Below are positions 10,419 through 21,025 of a stretch of 64,000 nucleotides of DNA, one piece after another (position 1 is the first letter of the stretch; every line of letters starts with the position of its first letter). Source of the stretch: Diaporthe sp. PMI_573. Its lineage: Eukaryota; Ascomycota; Sordariomycetes; Diaporthales; Diaporthaceae. Location: NCBI GenBank assembly GCA_021399435.1, contig JAJTUP010000033.1:768473-832472 (forward strand). Direction: 5' to 3'. A program made the position numbers and the translations under genes. Under the pieces are notes generated by a model. That model was given only the letters and a program-made list of their open reading frames with translations. It was not told the origin of the DNA and made no database searches.

Positions 10419-12561
10419 TCAGTAAGACCAAGGACGAGCTTTGAAGTGTGATGCTTCTTCCGGCTTGCCCTCCCTTGGCCAGTTGACCTCATCAGGGTTG
10501 AGATACCATGAAGGGTCGCCCTCGGTTTCGGTCACACTCCAGCCATTGCCCAGCCATCTCAGCCTATTGCCTGTGGGGTCGGTGCTCTGGAAGTTGAAGT
10601 CTTCCCAGCGCGGGCTTTGCAGTACGTCGAGAGCATGAAGGGTTGAACCTGGCCAAAGTCCAATGATCCAATTGCCGTTACCCCCATCGCTTCGGTACCA
10701 TGACTTGCACTTGGGCGAGAGGTGTGATGTTAGCTAACGCCTCTCTTGGGAATAGACTCCACGGCACTTACCTTATCCAAGTAAACTGTGTCTGTGAAAT
10801 AGGACCCAATATACTGTTGGAAGTCCCTGACCCTCTCCGCCTTGGGCTCTACTGTGGTATAGTCCTCTTTCTGCATTTTGCGTAATATCTTGACGCAGTA
10901 ATCACACTCGCTCTCAAGGATCTTGGTGAGGGAGCCAAAGCCAATGGCGCTGTTCGGCCCAAACATCATCAGATAGTTTGGAAAGCCGTCCACCATGACG
11001 CTCAGGTAGCTCTCCGGATGTGGGCTCCAGCGTTGTGCGAGTGTCACCCCATTGGAACCTACAACTTCGAAATTGGGCGGCGCGCTCGTCCTGAAGCCTG
11101 TGGCACACGCCAGCGCGTCAACTTGGACCTCTCGACCGCTGACAAGCTTGACCCCGTTCTCGGTAATCTCAGCGATGGTCTCGTTGATGACCTGGACGTT
11201 GTCTTGGCTCAGGGCTTCAAGATAGCCTTTCCCCGGGGTCAGGCGTCGACACCCAGGGGCAAAGGTCGGGATGATAACATCAAAGAGCTCGGGCTTCTTG
11301 GCGAGCTTCTCCCTCATCGACGCCGTGAAGGCCTTGATGAGCTCCTTCTGCATGCCTGAGCCGTGGATAGTACCCTCGTGGATGACGTTACCTCCATCCT
11401 CGATGACCTTGCGAAATTTGAGGTACTCCTCCTGGTTTGAGGCGAGAGCTTGCCGCTTTTCCGGCGTCACTATATTCGAGGGTAGCCGGCCGGTCAGTAA
11501 ATAGACGGTAGATATTTACACATGTGTGACAACCGCGGAAACAAGCCAGGGGAAAGGGACAAAAAGACAAAGAAAACGAAGTAACAGAATATGAAAATGA
11601 AGACAGGAAGAAAAGACTTCTAGGCTGACGGGTGTAAAGGAGAGGATTCAGACTCACGCCCATCTTGGTCAAGACCAAGTGCAGTCATCGCAGCGTCACC
11701 GAACGCGTTTGATGATATCCAAGTGGGTGAGCGCATGAAAACCGTCATGTTGACGCCTTCCACGGGCTGCAGGCTCGGTACGATCTGTATAGAACTGGAA
11801 CCATTTCCAATAACACCGACTCGTTTGTTGCGGAAATCGTACCTTGAAATCTCGTCAGCTCTCACTGCCCGACGAAGCAGGTTGTACGCCCATTGGGGGC
11901 GTATATACATATCGTTCATATTCACCACGTCCAATAGGCGTTAATATGACCTGTCGCGCGTTACTCACTCCTCATCCCACTCAGCCGAGTGCAGCAGCTT
12001 CCCTCGAAACCTTTCAAGCCCAGGCACTTGTGGCCAGGCGACCTCGTTCAGCTGGCCTCGAGCCGTGACGACAAAGTCTACGTCGTGCTCCTCGAAGGTC
12101 TCGCCAGTATCGACCTTCTGCACCCGGACAGCCCACTTATTGGCCTCGGCATCCCATGCACATCGTGTGACCTTGTGCTGCGTCTTGATGAAGCGTACTG
12201 CGCCAAACCTTTCCGCAACGCCTTGCAGGTAGGCCTGGATCTCTCGCCCAGGTGCATATAGGGATGACCAGTGGGGGTTTGGCGCAAACGTGTACTGATA
12301 TGAGTGAGATGGGATGTCACAAGCCAAGCCGGGATATTTGTTCAGCCACCAGACCCCCCCGACGCCCTCGTTCTTTTCGTACACGACAAGATCGATGTTT
12401 CTGATCCGTTCGGGTATCCTGATGGCCGCACAGATCCCAGAGAACCCAGCGCCGATTACTCGGACCTTGAGCCGCCTCGAGTTTTCCACAGGCTCGTCTT
12501 TTAGCGTAAAAGAGCTGGTGCCGTTGGTGGTGGTTCCGACTGGGCCAGTTGGATGAGCCAT
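10419..12561 (-). CDS. Baeyer-Villiger / FAD-dependent monooxygenase, 588 aa, four exons
   Basis: Type I Baeyer-Villiger flavoprotein monooxygenases use FAD, NADPH and O2 to insert oxygen next to a ketone. Exons on the minus strand are 12561-11969, 11842-11658, 11469-10772 and 10709-10419. Introns of 126, 188 and 62 bp have GTGAGT, GTGAGT and GTAAGT donors, and the exons sum to 1767 bp in frame. The FAD dinucleotide fold is GAGFSG at residues 37-42, followed by GVGGVWWLNKYPG. The family fingerprint FxGxxxHxxxW(D) is complete at 185-196 (F185, G187, H191, W195, D196). The NADPH fold GNGSSS is at 210-215, just after the first exon junction. The C-terminal exon (CKSWYRSDGGNGNW...LWPGS) is typical of fungal members. 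The start is the first ATG in the frame. The substrate cannot be told from sequence; a role in secondary metabolism or ketone/steroid breakdown is an inference. No biosynthetic cluster partner is adjacent. Confidence 0.92.
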
Positions 12562-13913
12562 CTCCAAGGATTTTCTGCTGTCTCTACCGTAGACGACCTG
12601 GTCGCGGGTGGGTTGTATCCAATGACTGATAGCGATGCGTGTGCGACAGCCTTCGCCCACAGCAATATATCTATATGTAAGTATATGTAAATAGGAATTA
12701 TGAATATTAGGGAACCAGGAGGAGTCGAGGAGGGCACCTGCTCTAACAGCGGTATCAGTGTGGCTGTTTCATTGCGGGTAATTCGAGGCCCGAAGATATC
12801 AAACCGTCCTGGCGTGGGGAACGTTGCTGCGGTAAGTTATAGTCTGTATCCTTCCTACCCGCTGGTCACTTCCGAGCGGCAATCGTCGCGACCGACGCTC
12901 GCTTCCAAGCATGACAACTCTCTCACTAAGCCGGTTTGAGTGGCCCCCTGCTCTCGGGATTGCCTCTGATCCGGGCGTGGGAGGCCGCGGCCGCCAGTCC
13001 TGTCCCCTGGTCCCATGACGCCTATAGCCGAAAGGCCGGCGCGGGGAAGGTGCGGAGATGTTGCTGCGTCGGCAAACAGCATTTCGACCCTTTGTGGGCC
13101 GCTAGGCATGACTTTGTTCCAGGAACCCAGGCAGACTCCTCTCAAGAGCTGTAATGGCGCAGAGGTGCATTGCCTGCTACGCGGCCACGGCATCTACATG
13201 CAAATCACCTGGGCAGTACTCACCACCCAGAGTCCTACATTTTCACCTCCCAGAGAACAAATCCCAAGCTCCCACATCTAAACCTCCTGCCTCCTAGCCC
13301 CATGTCCCTCCTCGCCCCTGTCCCTCCTAACCTCTTATAGCCTCGAAGATTCCCAAGTCTACAGGTCACAGCAGCCAGGATGGCGATCGAGACCGGGCTG
13401 CGGGGTTTCATCACCCAATTGTGTATATATATGTGACGAAGAACTGATTCAGCATGTCTCGAATCTCGCCTGGGATAACCTCATGAAGGATAAGCATACC
13501 GGTAATGACAGTCGACTGATCCCCGAGATACTTGTACCCAAGGTAAACCCATCTATGGTTGAACATTCTAGTATAATGTTCTCTTCTCTCATGGAACGGC
13601 CTCCCCTTGGGACGATGACCTTACCTGGGAGGTACATGGCGGTGTGGTGGCGGTGGGAAAGTGACCGTGGACATTGGACGCACCTTGCTCCTGGTGAGCT
13701 GGGCAGGCAGAGTCCGTGTGATGCGAATCGCTTCTCGACTTGTGAGCTAGATTATCACGGGTTCACGCAGACAGGTGGAGATCCAGAGCACTAGAGCTTG
13801 ACTCTCAAATCTTCGAATTTGACTATTGCACAGGGTGTCCAGTCTCTCTAGACACAGGGATGGCACAAAAGAAAACCCCGGTATACTGTATCTGCATCGT
13901 CTATGTTGAGCGC
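12562..13913. other. intergenic region between monooxygenase and ATP4 genes
   Basis: GC-balanced, non-repetitive sequence that should hold the upstream region of the monooxygenase gene and the ATP4 3' end. Several short open frames occur on both strands, but none shows a recognisable domain, splice pattern or homologue. The longest plausible one, 13483-13794 (+, 103 aa), is not supported beyond being open. Confidence 0.6.
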
Positions 13914-14948
13914 TTATTGGGCCTTGGAGGAGACGATCTCTGTGAGCCGTGTCAGCAACTGAGAAGTCCCAATGGGTCAGTAGACGGATCGCTGGGACGG
14001 ACGCACTCTCGACATCAGCCACGCTTTGCGCCAGAATCTGCTGCAGGACCTTGGGGTTCTCCAGCTCCTTCTGGACCTTGGCAATGATGGAATCAGCCAG
14101 TTCCTTCTGCTGGCGCTGCTTGACCTGGCCCTCGTAACGGACCCAGGAGTCCAGGACGGCCTTGGCCTCGGCGGCCAGGGCTGTCTTCTGGTCCAGCTCG
14201 TAGGCCTCAGCCTCGAGCCTAGCGGTCTCCTACATCGAAGTGGTCAGAAGCCGTACGTTGCGGTGGGGTGCGGGTGCGCCGGGGGGCGGGACGTCGGCAG
14301 CATGGCATACCTTGGAGACCTCGAACAGGCTCTTGGTGACGTCGACGACACCCTCCATCTGCTTGACGTTCTCGATACGGTCCTTGACGGCCTGGGTGTG
14401 GTCGGAGCGGGCAGCGTTCAGGATGCCGGCGATCTTCTTGCTCTGACCCTGGGCCCACTCGCTGTAGGAGGGGCCGGCGTACTTGATGACGGCGCCCCAG
14501 ACGCTCAGGAGACAGAAGGCGACGATGGTCTCCTCGTTGACGACATAGTACTCGTTACTGAGGGCGTAGGCGGACAGGCCGGCGGCGGAGGACAGGATGG
14601 CGGTCTTGGAGACGAGCGAGTTGCCGGGCAGGGCGTCGAGGATGGACTGGGCCTTCTTCTTGGGGTCCTCGGCGGGCACGTTGGACGAGTAGCGGGCGCT
14701 GGTGGCGTTGATGGCGGACGAGGAGGATGCCAGGGCGGGCAGAGATCGGGGCAGGATGGAAGGCCGCAGACGGGCAGCCCCTGCGTCGGCGAGTAGAGCA
14801 CAGCGCGTCAGTCTCGATCCAAGGCAGCTCAATTGCGGTCCCGGTGCAGCGGTGCGGGCGGGCCAATTGGGCGGGCAGGGGCGACGAGGGCATTCATTGC
14901 GGTCCGGACAAACTCACCGACAGCGCTTCTAGCCAAGCGGGACGCCAT
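13914..14948 (-). CDS. atp4: ATP4, mitochondrial F1Fo ATP synthase subunit b (subunit 4), 249 aa, four exons
   Basis: Subunit b forms the peripheral stalk that holds the F1 head of ATP synthase to the inner-membrane Fo sector. Minus-strand exons are 14948-14918, 14780-14311, 14229-14007 and 13939-13914, summing to 750 bp in frame. Introns of 137, 81 and 67 bp have GTGAGT, GTATGC and GTGCGT donors. An Arg/Ser/Ala-rich presequence (MASRLARSAVGAARLRPS) should target the protein to mitochondria, with processing near residues 40-45 (RYSS). Two hydrophobic segments lie at about 66-84 and 93-111. A long charged helix follows (EWAQGQSKK onward, then ETARLEAEAYELDQK). The last exon is only 26 bp and supplies KIVSSKAQ. 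Without it the frame runs into unrelated sequence, so the microexon is needed for the normal C-terminus. Length matches fungal homologues. It is divergent from NOC4. Confidence 0.96.
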
Positions 14949-15486
14949 TGTGATGTGGTGGGAGACGGGGTGGTGTGGGTTTTGCCGTGTCGGGCCTGGG
15001 ACGGATTGGATGTTGGTGCGAGGTTGAGACACTTTCTCGCAGGAACCTTTTGCTGTCGGGCGCTGACGGAGTTGCTCTCTTTGCTCCGAGAGAGGTTTGC
15101 GTGCTCTGCTACCACTCCACTAGCCCATCCTGGGCAGCCTGAGCAGCCCAGGTGCCCCGAACACCCACCCAGCACAGGCACCCGGGTTGCCTACCTGGCC
15201 AAGCTCTCCCACTAACGCGGCTCGCCCGGGAAGAACTTCTGCCCTGTTAACCCACCGCGCCTGTCCTGTTAGCAGCCTCCCTCCCGCACACCTGTAAGTA
15301 TCTACGTACCCAGGTGGGGGCCCGTTTTTTCTTTTTGGTTTTTGATATGTTTTTCTTGACCCTCCCTGCCGCCTCGACCCGTCCAACCCGGCTGCCGACG
15401 GACAACTTCTGTCCTTGGACTCTGATGCCCTTCTACTGCCCGGCCTCTGGCAAAGAACCCACAGCACTCTGAATTATCAGCAGTGC

Positions 15487-15532
<46 letters not shown>
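14949..15532. promoter_or_regulatory. shared divergent promoter region of ATP4 and NOC4
   Basis: The 584 bases between the two start codons must hold both promoters and 5' UTRs. Pyrimidine-rich stretches occur at 15325-15365 and a CA microsatellite abuts the NOC4 start. No specific binding site can be assigned with confidence. Confidence 0.6.
15489..15530. repeat. (CA)21 microsatellite in the NOC4 5' leader
   Basis: Twenty-one perfect CA units end two bases before the NOC4 ATG at 15533. Length changes here would alter the immediate 5' leader without touching the protein. It remains perfect although CpA is the RIP target, so this island has not been RIP-mutated. Confidence 0.97.
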
Positions 15533-15533
<1 letters not shown>

Positions 15534-17221
15534 TGCCGTCTGCAGTGGGAGTACGCAAGGCGTCTAAGCGGAAGAGACCAGACACAAATGAGCCGCCCAA
15601 GAAACGCGCACGATCCCAGAGTACGAGCAGCGACCGTAGCCAAGCCCAAGACGACGGCCACGGCCACGATCCCCAAGCCAAGATCCTACTTCTCGAGACA
15701 GCAATCCTCGAATCCAAACGAAACTACAACAACATCACCACTCTGCTCCACATCGCCCGAGACAAGCACAAGGACGAGGATGAGGCACTGCTCGCCACAG
15801 TGGCCCTTTGCAGGGTCTTCGTCAGGCTCCTTGCTGCCGGCAGCCTCCTAAGGAAGAACAACTCTGCCGAGAAGGATGTTATCCTGGTGCATTGGCTGAG
15901 AGACCGCTTGTCTGAATACAACGAGGCCCTGCTGTCGTTCCTTGCCAGCGACGGCCACGCGCTTACCGCCCTGACGCTGTCCATGCGGCTGCTCAAGGCG
16001 CACGGCCAGTATCCGTACCGCGAGGGGGACGAACACAGTTTCCCAAAGGTGCTTCTGAGGGACATCGTGGCCGCGCTGTGCCGCCCGGGGGCTGATCAAG
16101 TGCGGAGAGAGTTTGTCGAAAAGTTTGTCGACGAGTACGATGACATACGACTGTACACGTTCAAGGCCATCCAGGACAAGCTCGCAGAGCAGGGTATACG
16201 GTCGGGATCCCCGTCAAGGCCAGCAAGCGACGGTTCATTTGAGGCGGTCTTTGAGCTACTCTCCTCGATCGAGGGCGTCCCACAATCCCGCCAGGAGCTT
16301 GCCGACTTCTACGTTGACCCTCCAAAGAAGGAAAAAGGCCACGAGCTCTTCTCAGTCTCTAAACACAAGAAAGCGGCCCAGGACGCATGGCTAGCTCTGA
16401 TGGGCCGGGACATGACAAGGGATCAAAGAAAACGTCTGCTAGACATCATGTCCGGGGTCATCGCGCCGTGGTTTACAAAGCCAGAGTTGCTGATGGACTT
16501 TCTCACCGACTGCTACGACTCAGGAGGCTCCATGTCCCTGCTTGCGCTCTCTGGTGTCTTCTACCTCATTCAGGAGCGAAACCTGGACTATCCTGCGTTC
16601 TACACCAAGCTTTACTCACTTCTGGACCCAGACATACTCCACTCAAAACACCGCTCTCGCTTCTTGCGCCTCCTCGACATGTTTCTCGCTTCCTCGCATC
16701 TGCCCGCCGCCATCGTGGCAAGCTTCATCAAACGTCTGGCACGGCTCAGTTTGAACGCACCACCAAGCGCGATAGTCGCTATCATCCCGTGGATGTACAA
16801 CCTCTTCAAGAAGCACCCGACCACCACATTCATGATGCACCGTGTGCCCCGGACGGAAGAAGAGAAAGTAAAACTCGCCACCGAGGGCATGGATGACCCC
16901 TTCGACTCCGACGTGCAGGATCCCATGGAGACGCACGCCATCGATAGCTGCATCTGGGAGGTTGTGCAGCTCCAGACCCACTACCACCCCAACGTTGCCA
17001 CTATCGCCAAGATCGTGTCAGAACAGTTCACCAAGCAATTTTACAACATGGAAGATTTTCTCGACCATTCGTACGCTAGCCTCCTCGAGGCGGAGATGGG
17101 GAAGAACATCCGGAGAGCGCCCGTGGTAGAATTTCAGATCCCAAAAAGGATCTGCCTGCCTCAGGATATAGCTTCGCAGCCGGAGACCAACCTCCAGGCG
17201 AAGCTCTGGGACTTCTCATAG
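15533..17221 (+). CDS. NOC4: NOC4-like nucleolar complex protein (CBF/Mak21 family), 562 aa
   Basis: Noc4 pairs with Nop14 in the nucleolus and is needed for maturation and export of the 40S ribosomal subunit. The gene is intronless. The N-terminus has basic nuclear/nucleolar signals (KASKRKRP and KKRARS, residues 9-28). Helical repeats follow. The CBF/Mak21 domain covers roughly residues 310-490, with the characteristic YPAFYTKLYSLLDP, SRFLRLLDMFLASSHLP and IPWMYNLFKKHP, then a DPMETHAIDSCIWEVVQLQ segment. The C-terminus has FYNMEDFLDHSYASLLEAE and VVEFQIPKRICLP, both typical of Noc4. Length fits the family (about 550 residues in yeast). The start follows a CA microsatellite directly; no other in-frame ATG upstream is plausible. 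Confidence 0.95.
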
Positions 17222-17570
17222 AGTTATGCGTTGAATAAAACTACCCAATTGATACCCCTTGACCAGTGTAATCAGACTCTGTTGTAGCAAGTAACAGAGA
17301 CTGTAATTCAAAAGACTGTTGTAGGATTACAGTGTCTTGTCATTTCAAAATATAGTACCCTAGTTAATTTATTATAAAGTTAGCCATTCTATAGACTATC
17401 AGCCTTCTTTGGATTCCACTTCTAGGCCGGAATTAACAGTAGGGTGAAGTAAGGGCTATATAGAGTAGTAGCAAGAGTCATTAAGCCTAACTTTAATAGA
17501 CTTTAATTTAATTTACACTATATCTACCGTTAGTCATTTTATATATATACTAAGATATATAAATAAAGCA
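17222..17570. other. NOC4 downstream region, border of AT-rich DNA
   Basis: Contains the presumed NOC4 3' UTR (gaataaaact near 17232) and then increasingly AT-rich sequence up to the TA target duplication of the Fot1-like transposon. No coding sequence is evident. Confidence 0.6.
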
Positions 17571-17572
17571 TA

Positions 17573-17624
17573 ACGTCAGGCACCAACGAGCGAGACACCC
17601 CAGCGAGCGAGACACTTTTCCACC
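17573..17624 (+). repeat. left terminal inverted repeat of the Fot1-like element
   Basis: Begins ACGTCAGGCACC. It holds two copies of GCGAGACAC (about 17591 and 17614), which are candidate transposase binding sites. It differs from the right repeat by only a few transitions. Confidence 0.93.
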
Positions 17625-17674
17625 AACCCCTCTAGCCCAACTTCCAACCACGTTTTTTCGCGTCACATCTAAAA

Positions 17675-19327
17675 ATGAGCAAAACATAGGAAGCCATTAT
17701 TCAAGCTACTATTCAAGCTATTAAATCCGACCCAAAACTAAGCTTTCGACGTACGGCAAAGAAGTATAATATCCCTCACTCAATACTTGCCTATAGAATG
17801 GCCGGCCAAACTACACGACGTGATACCCACCCCAACAACAAGAGATTGACAAAAATAGAAGAGGAGGTACTTATCCAATACGTACTTGACTAGGATTCGT
17901 AAGGATATTTGCTTGTTCTTAAGGATATTAAAAATATAGCAAATTCCCTGCTTCACGACCATAGTAGTAGCGCCGTTGGGATAAACTAGGTAGAGAGACT
18001 CGTTATGTTAGATACACGTCTTAAAACACGCGTTAATCATATATATAACTATAGGAGGGCCCTATATGAAGATCCCGACGTAATAAACACATGGTTCAAC
18101 CTTGTATCTAATACTTGTAAGAAATATAGCATCTCTGACTATAATACCTATAACTTTAACAAGTTAGGCTTTATAATGGGTGTTAGTTTGCCTAGAACTA
18201 TGATTACATGTTTAGATTAGCAAGGAAGAGCAAAATAAATATAGCCTAGGAATCGTTAATAGGTAACAGGTATTGAGTTAATTAGTAGGGATAGGTGGTG
18301 TAGACCGCTATTTCTAATTGTAAAGGCAAAGGTTTACCTTGCAAGTTAGTATACTAAGGGTAGCCTCCCTAACAACTAGGTTATCAAAACAAGCCTAAAT
18401 AGATAAATAACTAATAATATTGCTATAGAATGAATTTAATACTTTAAAAAACATACTACGCTATAGAAAAAAGATGTTTATTAGCTGTTACTTCTTGACA
18501 GGCATGGAAGCCACTACTCTATGGATTTTAAGCAATATTGTAAGATAAAGAACATTATTACCCTTTGTATACCTCCTTATTCATCCCATCTACTTCAGCT
18601 ACTTAATGTTGGGTGTTTTAGTCTGCTAAAGAAAGCTTATAGTATAGAAATCTCCCTGTTTAGCAGGGCCTGGATTACCTATATTAATAAGACTAAGTTC
18701 TTTCTTGCCTTCCACACTACATATAAGAAGGTTTTTAAGCCAGAAACTATTAAGGGGGCTTTTAGAGGTATAGGCTTAATCCCATTTAATCAAGAAGCTG
18801 TACTTTCTAAGCTGGATATTAAGGTTTAAACACTAATAAGATAGCCAGGCTCCCTAATACTACCTATACCTTAGGTCTCCCAGACGCCATATAACTCAAC
18901 AGAGGTAGCTTCTTAATCAACTCTAATCAAGGATCGCATCTCTCAACACTAGAGAAGCTCTCTAATACTAATTTTAGCTACTATTAACCAGTTAGTAAAG
19001 GAGACATAGTTATTAGCCCATATAGTTACCTTATTAACCTAAGAGGCCTATACTCTTTAAGAGGCAAATATCACACTTTCTAAGTATTGGAGAGCTAAAA
19101 GAACCTATATACAGGATAGAGGGGTACTTCGTATATAGGATGCTAGGGAAATAATTAATGAAAAGGAAAAGGAAAAGAGGCTAGCTAGTAAAATAAGTAG
19201 TAGCGATAATAAGGCGGTCTGCGGTGAACCGAGTAAGCGACGCTATGGTAACTGTGGCGAGACTAGGCATAATGCGCAAACATGTAAGAAAGATATAGAA
19301 TCGTCTATAGATTCTGATTCTGATTGA
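17675..19327 (+). pseudogene. Fot1/Pogo transposase, full-length frame with RIP stops
   Basis: A single frame of 551 codons runs from ATG to TGA with no frameshift. All breaks are TAG/TAA/TGA substitutions. In order it has a Psq-type helix-turn-helix (FRRTAKKYNIPHS, codons about 26-40), a CENP-B-type HTH (RLTKIEEEVLIQYVLD, about 60-76) and a DDE domain. The first catalytic position lies in YNFNKLGF (usual YNFDETGF): the Asp codon at 18158-18160 is now AAC. A later catalytic Asp, in HLLQLLNVGCF (usual QPLDVGCF), is Asn at 18605-18607. The C-terminus has a zinc-knuckle-like segment (YGNCGETRHNAQTC-type) before an acidic tail. Both Asp-to-Asn changes are G-to-A. The protein cannot be functional. 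Confidence 0.92.
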
Positions 19328-19381
19328 ATTCAATTGATTTTTTTTGTTGTGGTGCTGCAATTGAGGTTCCAGTGCTGTTGG

Positions 19382-19433
19382 TGTAGAAAAGTGTCTCGCT
19401 CGCTGGAGTGTCTCGCTCGTTAGTGCTTGACGT
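19382..19433 (-). repeat. right terminal inverted repeat of the Fot1-like element
   Basis: Reverse complement of 17573-17624 apart from a few transitions, ending TTGACGT just before the TA duplication. Confidence 0.93.
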
Positions 19434-19435
19434 TA

Positions 19436-20484
19436 TAGGAAATAAAATAATAATTTCCTTTTATCTTATACTTTTAAAACTTTAATTATAGACTATTTAT
19501 ATTCTTTAAGCTTTTCTACTAAACTAAAATGGTAAAAAATATTCTATAAATACAAGAAATAATATATCTTATGAGTAAGATTCATTATATATGGCTCTAA
19601 ATAATAACTTTCTAATCTATTTTATATTATAAATATTAGTATTAAGCTATATCTAATCTTTACTATTTATACTAATACTTTTAACTACTTAAAGTTAAAG
19701 CTATTATAAAATATAAGTCAGTCTAATAATATTAAATACTATTAAAATATAAATTACTTAAAACAAACTATAAAAACTATTAAAATATAACTAATTACTA
19801 ATAGCAAATTAAATGTCCTAGCTAAAAGACTAGAATTAATAACCAAAGTTGTTTATTTTATAACAGTATATAAGCTTTATATTATTACAACCGCCCTTAA
19901 GGCCTTTTAGAGCTTCTAGACACTTAGAATTTAAAAAAATAGTTTTAGACAATAGCATTTTAAGTCATAGCATTTAGTACTACTTATTATTAAATTAACT
20001 TAAAAGCTAATAAGAGGCCTAAAAATCTTAAACAAAATAGATAGTTTAATTTAATTTAATTAAATTGCTAAATAAATAGCCCTTTATAGAAGTATAGTTA
20101 TAATATATTAATCTATATTAAGATATATTTTTTAAAGAAATAATAAATTTTAAATTAGTCTTTTTATTTAAAAGAAAGTTTAAACTAAAGGACTTAAACT
20201 TTAGCTTTTTAGTTATTAATTAAAATAAATTTAATTATTGTTAATAAATTAAATATTTTGGCTAAAAATATTATAGGACCGGGTATATAGACTAGGCACG
20301 TAGCTGGTAGTGCTAAAAATTACTATATATGCCTATAAATAGGGCTATAAGCTAGTAGGCCTATAGCTAGCCCTTTATTTCTTCTATAAGATTTAGTCTA
20401 TTGTTAAAGCAATAACTATACTATTAATAAATTAATATATAGCCTATTATATCTATACTTTATACTTATTTACCTAGTTCCTTA
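19436..20484. other. AT-rich degraded repeat remnants
   Basis: No reading frame survives. Part (19825-19870) resembles the block at 9740-9800 after heavy C-to-T/G-to-A change. The stretch 20270-20480, with a tataaatag box near 20334, looks like the remains of another LTR but I could not find a partner. A3 inserted at its right edge. Confidence 0.5.
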
Positions 20485-20489
20485 GTACA

Positions 20490-20972
20490 TATTATAAACA
20501 GCCTCCTTCAGACCCCCAGACCCCTTCAGCCTCCTTCAGCCCCTTCAAAGCCCTTCTAGCCTCCCTCAGCCCCTATCCGCCTCCTTTAAAAAGAATAGGC
20601 TATCTATGCAAGCCTCTAGATATAAGTGGAGAAACTAGCTAGCTTAGCTTGGTAGAATCTTCTTATCGGAGTTATTCCTTCCGCCCTTTTCTATTTCTCT
20701 TTCTAGCCCTTGTTTTTCTCGAGTCATTATTCTCTTTGTCGGAGGAATATACCTCTCTGAAGGTTCGAACCTTCTATGTATATATACCTAGCCTTTTCCT
20801 CTCAGATAGATAGTTAGTTCTTTAGTTAGATTAACTTTTTCCCTCCTATACCTAGCTTGCCTCCTCTTTCCTTGAATTTGTTCTCTGTAAGGTGTTGAAG
20901 AATATCTTGACTACAGCCTTACTATGTCCCTTTATCCTTAGCTTTCTACCCTTAATCTAGGTGTTTTTAACA
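20490..20972 (+). repeat. 5' LTR of A3
   Basis: 483 bp, beginning TATTATAAACAG (TG mutated to TA) and ending TTTTTAACA. The same length as the 3' LTR. Confidence 0.96.
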
Positions 20973-21025
20973 GCTTGATCTGACTCCCCTATCTTCCTAC
21001 CTCTTTTCGTCCCCTCTTGGTTCCT

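Larger units (their letters stand above)
17573..19433 (+). mobile_element. Fot1/Pogo-type DNA transposon, 1861 bp, RIP-inactivated
   Basis: Inverted terminal repeats of about 52 bp flank one transposase frame, and TA dinucleotides at 17571-17572 and 19434-19435 are the target duplication. This is the hallmark of the Tc1/mariner superfamily. Size and transposase architecture match fungal Fot1/Pogo elements. It lies about 350 bp downstream of NOC4 and marks the boundary of the repeat block. Confidence 0.95.

Noticed and set aside
10250..10638. Two plus-strand ORFs of 64 and 65 aa
   Set aside because: They lie opposite the last exon and 3' end of the monooxygenase gene and have no domain features.
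12700..13281. Several overlapping ORFs of 70-112 aa on both strands
   Set aside because: Open by chance in GC-rich intergenic sequence; no recognisable motif, and overlapping frames on both strands argue against coding.
13483..13794. 103-aa plus-strand ORF as a gene
   Set aside because: No family recognised, an opposing ORF overlaps it, and no splice or leader features support it. It could be a gene relic.
14026..14796. 256-aa plus-strand ORF
   Set aside because: Gly/Leu/Val-rich antisense shadow of ATP4 exons caused by codon bias.
15302..15717. Minus-strand ORFs encoding runs of Cys-Val
   Set aside because: Translation of the (CA)n microsatellite in the NOC4 leader.
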